The translations under genes were made by a program, and so were the position numbers. Positions 53,872 through 61,982 of a DNA stretch of 64,000 nt are shown here, one piece after another (within the stretch, counting starts at the first letter, position 1; every line of letters starts with the position of its first letter). The stretch comes from Bacillota bacterium (lineage in GTDB: Bacteria; Bacillota; Clostridia; Lachnospirales; Cellulosilyticaceae). The notes beneath the pieces were generated by a model. The model saw nothing but the letters and a program-made list of their open reading frames with translations. It was not told where the DNA came from and did not search any database. The DNA lies in assembly GCA_023410675.1 (NCBI GenBank), contig JAEYPM010000066.1, positions 18,778 to 82,777 on the forward strand. Direction: 5' to 3'.

Positions 53872-54609
53872 ATGAGCATGGAAATAATACAAACAAATAT
53901 TGATAAACTAGTTGCTTTGAAAAATGGCTTAAAAGGTGATGAAAAAGATTATTTGAATAGGTATCTGGCTAATGCACCTATGTGGATCTTAGATTCTTTT
54001 CAGATAGTCAATATGGAGAAAAATCATGTTTTTATCAAAGAAAGTCAAGAGGTAGATACGATCTATATCTTGATCGAAGGAATAGTCAAAGGCATTGAGT
54101 ATCGTATTTTTGGCATAAAGTATGACTATATGCGGTTTTATCCAGTTAAAGTATTTGGCACCATGGAGCTATTATTGGAGCTTGAAAAATATATGACCAC
54201 CCTTATTACAGTAACACCATGTAAGATGCTGGTTATCTCTAAAAGCAAGTTTGAAGAATGGATCAAAAAAGATATTAATGCACTGCTTTTGGAATCAAAA
54301 ACCCTCTGTGCTTATCTTTTGGAGCAGGCAAGAAAAGAAAGAGTTTTCTTATTTGTACATGGTATCGATAGAGTAATCCTATTGTTTATGGAGTTTTATG
54401 AGCAGATGGAACAAAATAAGAAATGCATATTAAAATTAAGTAGACAAGATATTGCAGATTGCTCAGGCTTGAGTATTAAAACAATCAATCGCTCAGTTAA
54501 AAAAATGAAAGAAGAAGGGTATATTGATAGAGAAGGCAATAGCATTATTATCTTAGAAAAACATTATTTAAAGATGAAAGAGTATATTTCTCCAATTGTT
54601 GAGCAGTAA
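53872..54609 (+). CDS. Crp/Fnr-type transcriptional regulator
   Basis: The 245-residue protein has an N-terminal cyclic nucleotide-binding-like beta barrel (about 25-120, HVFIKESQEVDTIYILIEG) and a C-terminal winged helix with LSRQDIADCSGLSIKTINRSV. There is no FNR-type Cys cluster. The barrel is divergent, so the ligand is unknown. It is the last gene of the nucleoside region and may sense a nucleoside or second messenger to control it, which is inference from position. Confidence 0.8.
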   Translation: MSMEIIQTNIDKLVALKNGLKGDEKDYLNRYLANAPMWILDSFQIVNMEKNHVFIKESQEVDTIYILIEGIVKGIEYRIFGIKYDYMRFYPVKVFGTMELLLELEKYMTTLITVTPCKMLVISKSKFEEWIKKDINALLLESKTLCAYLLEQARKERVFLFVHGIDRVILLFMEFYEQMEQNKKCILKLSRQDIADCSGLSIKTINRSVKKMKEEGYIDREGNSIIILEKHYLKMKEYISPIVEQ

Positions 54610-54628
54610 ATATTAGGGCAACATTGGC

Positions 54629-54647
54629 AAAGAGTATGCTCTTTTTT
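54629..54647 (+). terminator. Terminator after the Crp-type gene
   Basis: AAAGAG (54629-54634), loop TATG, CTCTTT (54639-54644), then a T-rich stretch. Confidence 0.7.
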
Positions 54648-54671
54648 ATTTTTTACTATTTTAACAGTCTA

Positions 54672-54697
54672 TATAATGACTAACTTTGTTCATTATA
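54672..54697. promoter_or_regulatory. Interrupted palindrome upstream of prkA
   Basis: TATAATGA (54672-54679) and TCATTATA (54690-54697) are perfect 8-bp inverted arms separated by 10 bases. The left arm contains a TATAAT hexamer. The size fits an operator for a dimeric Crp-like regulator, such as the gene just upstream, but no consensus confirms it. A weak sigma-E-like pair lies further on near 54730-54760. Confidence 0.4.
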
Positions 54698-54778
54698 GAT
54701 TATTTTAATCATGTATTCTTGATGTCTACCATATATTTTATAAAGAGAGACCTATACTTTCTGAAGGAGTGATTATAT

Positions 54779-56701
54779 ATGGTAGATTTTTCGTCTGTGA
54801 TTTTAGAAGATAGAAAAAATAGAGAGCTTCCGAAATTTAAAGGAAATGTTTTGGACTATCTACATATCTTAGAAAAGGATCCAGGAATATATCAGTTAGC
54901 TCATGAAAGAATATATAACCTATTAATAAAGCAGGGAGTAGAAATAATAAAAACAGAAGAAGATCCAAGACTAAGAAGAATATATGGAAAAGAATCATTG
55001 AAACGCTATAATTTTTTCAAGGATAATTTTTTTGGAATTGATCACACACTGATGAAAATAGTAAGGTATTTTTATTCAGCGGCCATGCGTGGTGAAGAAT
55101 CAAGACAAGTTCTTTATTTAGTAGGTCCTGTAGGATCAGGTAAGTCTTCATTAATTGATGCCATTAAAAGAGTTTTAGAAGAAAGTACTTCTATCTATGC
55201 TTTAGAGGGTTGCCCTATGAGAGAAGAACCACTCCATCTTATTCCTAAGCATTTAAGGCCATATATAGAAAAAAAGATGGGTATTAAAATAGAAGGAGAT
55301 TTATGTCCTATATGTCGCTATCGATTAATGAATGAATTTAATGGAGAATATGAGAAATTTCCAGTCATTCAAACTGACTTTTCTATTAGATCGAGAAAAG
55401 GAGTTGGTGTAGTTCCTCCGGTAGATCCTAATAATCAAGATACTTCTGTACTCATAGGTAGTGTTGATATTTCAAAGATGGATCTTTATCCTGAGGATGA
55501 TCCAAGAGTTTTAAGTCTAAATGGAGCTTTTAATGTGGGGAATAGAGGACTCGTAGAATTTATTGAAGTATTTAAGAATGATGTAGAATATTTGCATACT
55601 ATGATTACAGCTACACAGGAAAAAAATATACCTTCACCAGGGAAAAATGCCATGATTTATTTTGATGGGGTTATTTTAGCACATTCTAATGAAGCTGAAT
55701 GGAACAAATTTAAAGCAGATCATACAAACGAGGCTATATTAGATCGTATCGTGAAAATAGAAGTCCCTTACTGTATGGAACTTAATGAAGAAATCAAGAT
55801 TTATCAAAAGATGCTTTATAAGTCAAATTTTAAATCACATATAGCACCCCATACAATTAAGATCGCCTCCATGTTTGCAATATTGACAAGGTTAAGTCCT
55901 TCCAACAAGGTGGACCTTATGACCAAATTAAAAATATATAATGGTGAAGAGGTTATTGAAAAGGGAACAACAAAAAAAATTGATATAATGGAGCTAAAAG
56001 AAGAAGTGGAACGTGAAGGGATGAGTGGTATTTCCACACGTTTTATAGCTAAAGCTATAGATGTGGCTTTATCAGAGTCAGAATGCAACTGCATTAATCC
56101 AATAGGACTTATGGATGTTCTTTTAAAAGAAGTAAAAGAAATGAGCGTTCCTGAAGAGGTTAAAAAGAAGTATCTAGGATTTTTGCAGGAGAGTATAAAA
56201 AATGAGTATCATAAAATACTGGAAAACGAAGTAACAAAAGCTTTTATTCATGGATATAAAGAGCAAGCAGAAGATTTATTTAATAATTATTTAGATCATG
56301 CTGAAGCTTACGTCAATAAAACTAAGATTAAAGACAATAGTACGGGTGAAGAATTAAATCCTGATGAAGCTTTTTTGCGAAGCATAGAAGAGCAGCTTGG
56401 CATTACACAAATAGGTGCTAAAGGATTTAGACAAGACGTCACCTCTTATATGTTTTCAGTCATAAGAAATAGTGGAAGAGTAGATTATACAGCATATGAG
56501 CCATTAAAAGAAGCTATTGAGAAAAAACTCACTTTTTCTGTAAGAGAACTCACACGCGTGATTACGCAAAGTAAAGTAAGAGACAAAGAACAAAGTACCA
56601 AGTATAATGCTATGGTTGAAGAAATGAAAAAGAATGGATACTGCGATCACTGTTGTAATGTTGTTCTTAAATATGCTGCAAACAATCTATGGAAAGACTA
56701 G
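54779..56701 (+). CDS. prkA: PrkA family serine protein kinase / AAA protein
   Basis: The 640-residue protein has a P-loop GPVGSGKS at residues 116-123 in an AAA domain, a CPICRY pair, a DRIVKIEVPYCMELN segment and the C-terminal PrkA domain with a YCDHCC tail. PrkA is a sporulation-associated protein in Bacillus. E. coli YeaG is the stress-kinase homologue. AAGGAGTG leads the ATG. It is the first gene of the conserved prkA-yhbH-spoVR trio. Confidence 0.95.
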   Translation: MVDFSSVILEDRKNRELPKFKGNVLDYLHILEKDPGIYQLAHERIYNLLIKQGVEIIKTEEDPRLRRIYGKESLKRYNFFKDNFFGIDHTLMKIVRYFYSAAMRGEESRQVLYLVGPVGSGKSSLIDAIKRVLEESTSIYALEGCPMREEPLHLIPKHLRPYIEKKMGIKIEGDLCPICRYRLMNEFNGEYEKFPVIQTDFSIRSRKGVGVVPPVDPNNQDTSVLIGSVDISKMDLYPEDDPRVLSLNGAFNVGNRGLVEFIEVFKNDVEYLHTMITATQEKNIPSPGKNAMIYFDGVILAHSNEAEWNKFKADHTNEAILDRIVKIEVPYCMELNEEIKIYQKMLYKSNFKSHIAPHTIKIASMFAILTRLSPSNKVDLMTKLKIYNGEEVIEKGTTKKIDIMELKEEVEREGMSGISTRFIAKAIDVALSESECNCINPIGLMDVLLKEVKEMSVPEEVKKKYLGFLQESIKNEYHKILENEVTKAFIHGYKEQAEDLFNNYLDHAEAYVNKTKIKDNSTGEELNPDEAFLRSIEEQLGITQIGAKGFRQDVTSYMFSVIRNSGRVDYTAYEPLKEAIEKKLTFSVRELTRVITQSKVRDKEQSTKYNAMVEEMKKNGYCDHCCNVVLKYAANNLWKD

Positions 56702-56710
56702 GAATACATT

Positions 56711-57892
56711 ATGGCCATATTTAAAGAATTTAAACCAAATAGTAGGGATCGCAGTATTGAAGATAGAAGAAGGCATAAAGAACTTGTAGAAAAAAGTATC
56801 AAAGAAAACATAGGTTCTATTGTTGCAGAAGAAAGCATTATTGGGACGAATAAAAATAAAAAAATTAAGATCCCTATCAAAGGACTAAAGGAATACTATT
56901 TTAGGTACGGAAAAAACGACATAGGGGTTATGAGTGGCACTGGATCAGAAGAAAAAGGGAAAAAACTCTCTAAAGGTGATTATACCAAAGGCAATGGGGT
57001 AGGAAGTGCAGGGAATGAAGAAGGGGAGGATATTTATGAAACAGAAATCACGATAGAAGAAGCAATAGAATTTTTGTTTGAAGACTTAAACCTTCCCTAT
57101 TTAGAAAGAAAGAAATTTAGTGAAGTGCAAAGTGAGTACGCTCAAAAAAGATCAGGAATAAGAGATAAAGGGCCAACCTCAAGACTTTCAAAAAAACATA
57201 CAGTGATAGAAAGGATTAAGAGAGAAAAGGTAATAAAAAAGGCTAAAAATGAAATAAGTGGTTTTGATAACGAAGATGAAAGAATCCCTTTCCATCAAGA
57301 TGATTTGAAATATTATTATAAAAAGCCTAAACAAAAGAGAAACTCAAATGCAGTCATCATTTGCATTATGGATACATCAGGCTCTATGGGCCAAACAAAA
57401 AAGTATTTAGCTAGAAGTTTCTATTTTTTACTGTACCACTTTGTCAGAATAAAATATATTCATGTAGAAGTAGTATTTATTGCACATACAACAACAGCTA
57501 AGGAGGTAAGTGAAGACGACTTCTTTCATAGAGGAGAAAGCGGTGGCACATACATTAGTAGCGGTTATGAAAAAGCATTAGAAATAATTGATGCACGCTA
57601 TCACCCAGATAAATGGAATATTTACGCTTTTCATTGCAGTGATGGTGATAACTGGGGTGAGGATAATGAAAAGGCAGTAGAACTGGCCAATATGTTATGT
57701 ACAGTATGTAATTTATTTGGTTATGGAGAAATTAAAACCAGTACCTATACAAGTACAATTATGAACAAATATCTTGAAGAAGTCTTACACCCTAATTTTG
57801 CATCTGTAAGGATATTCAAAAAAGAAGATGTATGGCAAGCTTTTAAAGATTTACTCAAGGTAGAAAGGGCGGCTATGGATAGGGAGGAGTGA
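56711..57892 (+). CDS. yhbH: YhbH/DUF444 sporulation protein
   Basis: The 393-residue protein has a charged N-terminus (about 1-50), a middle RYG/GxGxG region, and a von Willebrand A-like domain with the metal site DTSGSMG (221-227). It belongs to the DUF444/YeaH family, which acts with PrkA and SpoVR. The start is nine bases after prkA, with TAGGA at 56699-56703 overlapping the prkA stop. Confidence 0.93.
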   Translation: MAIFKEFKPNSRDRSIEDRRRHKELVEKSIKENIGSIVAEESIIGTNKNKKIKIPIKGLKEYYFRYGKNDIGVMSGTGSEEKGKKLSKGDYTKGNGVGSAGNEEGEDIYETEITIEEAIEFLFEDLNLPYLERKKFSEVQSEYAQKRSGIRDKGPTSRLSKKHTVIERIKREKVIKKAKNEISGFDNEDERIPFHQDDLKYYYKKPKQKRNSNAVIICIMDTSGSMGQTKKYLARSFYFLLYHFVRIKYIHVEVVFIAHTTTAKEVSEDDFFHRGESGGTYISSGYEKALEIIDARYHPDKWNIYAFHCSDGDNWGEDNEKAVELANMLCTVCNLFGYGEIKTSTYTSTIMNKYLEEVLHPNFASVRIFKKEDVWQAFKDLLKVERAAMDREE

Positions 57893-57896
57893 ATGT

Positions 57897-59177
57897 ATGG
57901 ATTATACAATGGATGAATTAATAACCTATAATAAAAAGATAGAAGTCATAGCAAAGGATATTGGACTAGATTACTATGATCAAGAATTTGAGATAGTGAG
58001 TTTTGAAGATATGCTTTGTTATGAGGCTTACCTTGGTATGCCCTCCCATTATCCACATTGGAGCTATGGGAAAAGTTATGAAAAGTTAAAGGTATTGTAT
58101 CAGTACAATATAGTAGGACTTCCATATGAAATGGTCATTAACTCAAATCCTTGTTTAGCTTATCTTATGAAAGACAATACCGTACTATTGCAAATACTCA
58201 CAATAGCACATGTGTATGCACATAATGATTTTTTTAAAAATAATAGAATGTTTAAAGAATATACAAAACCTCATCTTACAGTAGAAATGTTCAAAAACCA
58301 TGCCAGCAGAATAAGAAGTTATATTCAGGATCCAAGTATTGGCTATCAAGAAGTAGAAAAAATATTAGATGCGGCACATTCAATAAAGTATCACTGCGGT
58401 GTTTTTTGTTCGCCAAAGTATGAAGCTACAGAGGTAATAGAATATCCCTATGAAAATGTCTTAGAGTTTCTGAGTATATATGGGGAGCTTAGTCATTGGC
58501 AAAAGGATATATTAACGATTGTACTTGAAGAAACCAGATATTTTGTTCCGCAAATAGAAACTAAGATTATGAACGAAGGTTGGGCAACTTTTTGGCATTA
58601 TAATATACTCAATCGATTAAAATTAGGTCAAGGGATGCAAATTGAATTTTTAAAAGTACACAATAATATTATTTCGCAGATGCCAGGCAGTATTAATCCC
58701 TATTATCTTGGATTTAAAATATGGGAGCATTTATATCATCATTATGGAGGAGATTTTAAAGTACTTTCATCTATAAGACAATTAGAAAGAGATGCTTCTT
58801 TTATTAGAAAATACCTTGATTTTAATGTATGTCAAGAAGCAAATTTAATTGAATATGAGGAAGAGGAAAAATACTATATTGTTTCAGAGGTTTCTAATGA
58901 TGAAGGGTGGAAAAAGATTAGAAATACTTTAGCGGAATCAGTGGGGATGGGAGGAACACCACGTATTAATGTTGAAGAAATAAGAAAAAGTGATCACACC
59001 CTTATATTAGAACACATTTATGATGGAAGAGAGATTCATTTAGGGTATGCAACAGAAACATTAAAACATATTCAAACACTATGGGGTGGAAAGGTGATTT
59101 TAAGAACGACACTAACCAATATTCCACGAAAAATATTATGTGATGAAAATAAAAAAGTAAGTATCCAGAATGACTAA
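57897..59177 (+). CDS. spoVR: SpoVR family protein
   Basis: The 426-residue protein has SpoVR landmarks: GMPSHYPHWSYGKSYEKL, HVYAHNDFFKNN, NEGWATFWHYNIL and LGFKIWEH. In B. subtilis SpoVR is needed for proper cortex formation. Recent work links it to SpoVR/YcgB-type peptidoglycan regulation. GGGAGGAG sits eight bases upstream of the ATG. It completes the prkA-yhbH-spoVR operon. Confidence 0.95.
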   Translation: MDYTMDELITYNKKIEVIAKDIGLDYYDQEFEIVSFEDMLCYEAYLGMPSHYPHWSYGKSYEKLKVLYQYNIVGLPYEMVINSNPCLAYLMKDNTVLLQILTIAHVYAHNDFFKNNRMFKEYTKPHLTVEMFKNHASRIRSYIQDPSIGYQEVEKILDAAHSIKYHCGVFCSPKYEATEVIEYPYENVLEFLSIYGELSHWQKDILTIVLEETRYFVPQIETKIMNEGWATFWHYNILNRLKLGQGMQIEFLKVHNNIISQMPGSINPYYLGFKIWEHLYHHYGGDFKVLSSIRQLERDASFIRKYLDFNVCQEANLIEYEEEEKYYIVSEVSNDEGWKKIRNTLAESVGMGGTPRINVEEIRKSDHTLILEHIYDGREIHLGYATETLKHIQTLWGGKVILRTTLTNIPRKILCDENKKVSIQND

Positions 59178-59274
59178 GCGAGTATTAATATGATATACTA
59201 TAAGAAAAGCAAGATATTATGGTGTTCATTTATAGGTTATTATTGATAGATGAATTCTATATGGAGGGAACATA

Positions 59275-60075
59275 ATGGATTTTAATCTATGTACAATAGC
59301 CAGTGGAAGCAGTGGTAACTGCATCTATTTAAAAGCTGGATCAGATGAATATCTCATAGATATTGGGATTAGTGGGAAAAAAGTTGAGCAAGGATTAGCT
59401 GAGATGGGCGTAAATCCTTATCAAATAAAAGGTATATTTGTAACACATGAGCATATAGATCACATAAAAGGGGTGGGTATTTTTAGTAGAAAAAATAACA
59501 TCCCTATTTATGCTACAAAAGACACATGGGATATGATGGATAAACATAATATGATTGGTAAGGTTATAGAAGAAAATAAAAAAACGATATGTAAAGAGCA
59601 AGTATTACAACTAGGAGATCTAAAAGTCTTTCCTTATGCTACATACCATGATGCTGCTGACCCAGTAGGCTATATCTTTGAATATAATGAAAAAAAAATA
59701 GGAATAATAACAGATAGTGGTATTATTGATGGGAAAATAAAAGGCTATTTAAGTGGTTTACATGGAATACTCCTAGAATTTAATCATGATATTAATATGC
59801 TTGAGGCAGGCAGTTATCCTTATCCACTTAAAAAAAGAATCTTAAGTGATAGTGGGCATTTAAGTAATGAGTTAGCAGCTAAAACTTTGGTAGATATTTA
59901 TCATCAAGATATGCAGTGGGCCATTCTTGCACATCTTAGTAAAGATAATAATATTCCTGATCTTGCTTATATTACGATAAAAAATGCATTAGAACAAAAA
60001 AATTTATTTATTGATAAAGATATTGAAATTACTATTGCAAACAGAGATAGCTTATCTAAAATGCATTATCTATAA
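59275..60075 (+). CDS. Metallo-beta-lactamase fold hydrolase (YycJ-like)
   Basis: The 266-residue protein starts with IASGSSGNC and has THEHIDH (57-63) plus later HDAADPVGY and SDSGHLS motifs, as in the YycJ/WalJ group. In Bacillus yycJ is part of the walRK operon, while here it stands alone between spoVR and a peptide gene. GGAGGG precedes the ATG. A role in DNA repair has been suggested for the family, but the activity here is not known. Confidence 0.88.
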   Translation: MDFNLCTIASGSSGNCIYLKAGSDEYLIDIGISGKKVEQGLAEMGVNPYQIKGIFVTHEHIDHIKGVGIFSRKNNIPIYATKDTWDMMDKHNMIGKVIEENKKTICKEQVLQLGDLKVFPYATYHDAADPVGYIFEYNEKKIGIITDSGIIDGKIKGYLSGLHGILLEFNHDINMLEAGSYPYPLKKRILSDSGHLSNELAAKTLVDIYHQDMQWAILAHLSKDNNIPDLAYITIKNALEQKNLFIDKDIEITIANRDSLSKMHYL

Positions 60076-60127
60076 ATATAAGATTCCTAAAGCTAATTTT
60101 TTATGAAAAATTATTGGCACTATGGAA

Positions 60128-60156
60128 GTATAAAAAAAACTTTTATGACCATAATA
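60128..60156 (+). promoter_or_regulatory. Candidate sigma-G promoter
   Basis: GTATA (60128-60132), a 17-bp spacer and CATAATA (60150-60156) fit the forespore sigma-G pattern at every conserved base. The start codon of the Asn-rich peptide is 46 bases downstream. Confidence 0.5.
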
Positions 60157-60201
60157 GTCTTGTAAGCAATTACAATATGGTTATGAAAGGAGGATTTTAA
60201 T

Positions 60202-60339
60202 ATGGCAAACAACAGAAAATCAGAAAACAGAGTAAATAATAACAATACAAATAAAGTAAACAATAATAACACAAATGCTAACAAAAACAACCTAGAAGCA
60301 GGTAATGATTTCGATAGCAAAAATTGCAGAAACAACTAA
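60202..60339 (+). CDS. 45-residue Asn-rich peptide, possible small spore protein
   Basis: The product begins MANNRKSENRVNNNNTNK, repeats VNNNNTN once, and ends SKNCRNN. Nearly half the residues are Asn, it is very hydrophilic and has one Cys. GGAGG is at 60189-60193, well spaced from the ATG, and a clear terminator follows. Length, composition and the sigma-G-like promoter suggest a small acid-soluble-type spore protein. However, the protease site typical of gamma-type SASPs is not seen, so the class is uncertain. Confidence 0.65.
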   Translation: MANNRKSENRVNNNNTNKVNNNNTNANKNNLEAGNDFDSKNCRNN

Positions 60340-60370
60340 TTTAATAACCAATGATAGCATTATAATTCAA

Positions 60371-60411
60371 AAAAATGAGATGGTATATTCTTAATATACG
60401 ATCTCATTTTT
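60371..60411 (+). terminator. Terminator after the Asn-rich peptide
   Basis: An 11-bp stem (60371-60381 with 60401-60411) continues, past one mismatch, into GTATATT/AATATAC (60383-60389, 60393-60399). The 3' arm ends in TTTTT. Confidence 0.85.
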
Positions 60412-60451
60412 GTAAAGAAACACTTCAAATACTTACATTAGGATGATTTCG

Positions 60452-61957
60452 ATGAAAGAAAAGAGTGAGCATATTTTTTTATTCCCGTTTACATGGAAAT
60501 ACTATAGTAAAAAAAATTCTCAGTTATTTTCTGCACATAAAAGCATTAACAACCACTTTATTAAAAATCTCCCTTCTTGGATGAATCATTATGAAATAGA
60601 TCATACAAATAAAGGTTATAACGAATTTATTTATTTTTACAAGCCCGTAAGGTCTTGTCTCTATTCTTTTCCTAAAGAACCCATAATCGTTAACAATTAT
60701 ATCTATAAAAACTTAGAGCCTAATAATAGTTTAATATTATCTGTAGAAAATAAAGTATATGACTTATCCATTAAAGATATAAGGCTTAGACTTTATAAAA
60801 CAGGAATAGGTATATTATATATTAGTATAGACAACACAAAATATCACAGAGCAAAAGACGTGATGTGCATTAATAGTTTCTGTAAATGCATTTACCCGCC
60901 CATGCTTCCCATCTACAAAGCAAAAGAAGATTTGTTTCCAGACTATATTATCATAAAGCCGAACAACCACCTAGAAAGCAGAGAACATTTTAATGATAAC
61001 TATAATGAAAAAAGGGCCTATGTGTCAAAAGTAATTATGGATTTATTAGGAGAAGGGTTTGTTTGTGAGAAAGATAGATTTAAGAAAAATACCATTTATA
61101 TAGAACCAGTACTTAGCAATCAAATGTTTACGTTATGCATCTATAAAAATACTAAGTTTGTTCATAACATTAAATCAAATAAAGTGAGTAGTCGGTTTTT
61201 AGAAAACTTTGTTATGATTAATAAGAAAATGGTCTATCACACAGAGGAACTTGAAAAAAATAGTGCAAGGTCCATTTACTATATTAAAAATGACAATAGC
61301 GTTTATGGCATGAGTAGAATGTCACTTATTTGCTTTTGTAATCAAGACCTAGAGAGCAAGGCCTATGACTGCTTGGTTTCCCTTATACTCATGCAAAGGG
61401 CAACGCTTCTTAGCTTTTCAAATGAAGCAACAAGAATATCCTCTCTTTCAAAAGAAATTATAGTAAAGGCAGTGCAAACCATTTATGAAATTTACATTCA
61501 GTTTATGAACCAACTTTACTTTAAAGAAGTAACAGAAGATATTCAAGGCTCAATCATTTATGAAAAGTTATCATATCTTCTTAAAATAGAAGATGAATTT
61601 GCTCAGCTAGGGCTTGAAATAGAAAAAATGCAAGAATATGCAACACTTTTAGAGCAGTCTAGTTCAAAACTTCAGGTTCAGCTTATTAGTATCATAGGAG
61701 CCGCCCTCATACTGCCAACCTTTGTAACAGGTTTTTTTGGCATGGGTGTGTTAACAGATAAAATAAGCAGATGGTGGGAACATAAAGAAACTATTTTATG
61801 GCTTAATGGCTATGTTCTTTTGCCAGTATTTGTTACTATTAGCCTTTTTAGTTTTACTCAGAAAAAAACAATATGCAATCTTATTATGAATGCAGTTATT
61901 TTAGCAATCATTTTGATTAGCCTTAGCATTGCTATCCATTATGGTGTGGGTTTATAA
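60452..61957 (+). CDS. CorA-like membrane protein with a changed GMN motif
   Basis: The 501-residue protein has a long cytoplasmic N-terminal domain (1-405), then IIGAALILPTFVTGFFGMGV at the first helix (about 411-431), a second helix (about 449-468) and an extra third one (about 474-497). The first helix and its TGFF-GM ending match CorA Mg2+ channels, but the signature GMN is GMG (430-432). CorA has two helices and ends soon after, while this protein adds a third. AGGATG precedes the ATG at 60452. An in-frame ATG at 60443 is too close to the ribosome site. Confidence 0.55.
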   Translation: MKEKSEHIFLFPFTWKYYSKKNSQLFSAHKSINNHFIKNLPSWMNHYEIDHTNKGYNEFIYFYKPVRSCLYSFPKEPIIVNNYIYKNLEPNNSLILSVENKVYDLSIKDIRLRLYKTGIGILYISIDNTKYHRAKDVMCINSFCKCIYPPMLPIYKAKEDLFPDYIIIKPNNHLESREHFNDNYNEKRAYVSKVIMDLLGEGFVCEKDRFKKNTIYIEPVLSNQMFTLCIYKNTKFVHNIKSNKVSSRFLENFVMINKKMVYHTEELEKNSARSIYYIKNDNSVYGMSRMSLICFCNQDLESKAYDCLVSLILMQRATLLSFSNEATRISSLSKEIIVKAVQTIYEIYIQFMNQLYFKEVTEDIQGSIIYEKLSYLLKIEDEFAQLGLEIEKMQEYATLLEQSSSKLQVQLISIIGAALILPTFVTGFFGMGVLTDKISRWWEHKETILWLNGYVLLPVFVTISLFSFTQKKTICNLIMNAVILAIILISLSIAIHYGVGL

Positions 61958-61982
61958 GGCAGCAATGCATTTTTTGTGGCAA

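Noticed and set aside
56698..56880. 60-codon minus-strand frame opposite yhbH
   Set aside because: Fully inside a confident gene, with no promoter or ribosome site.
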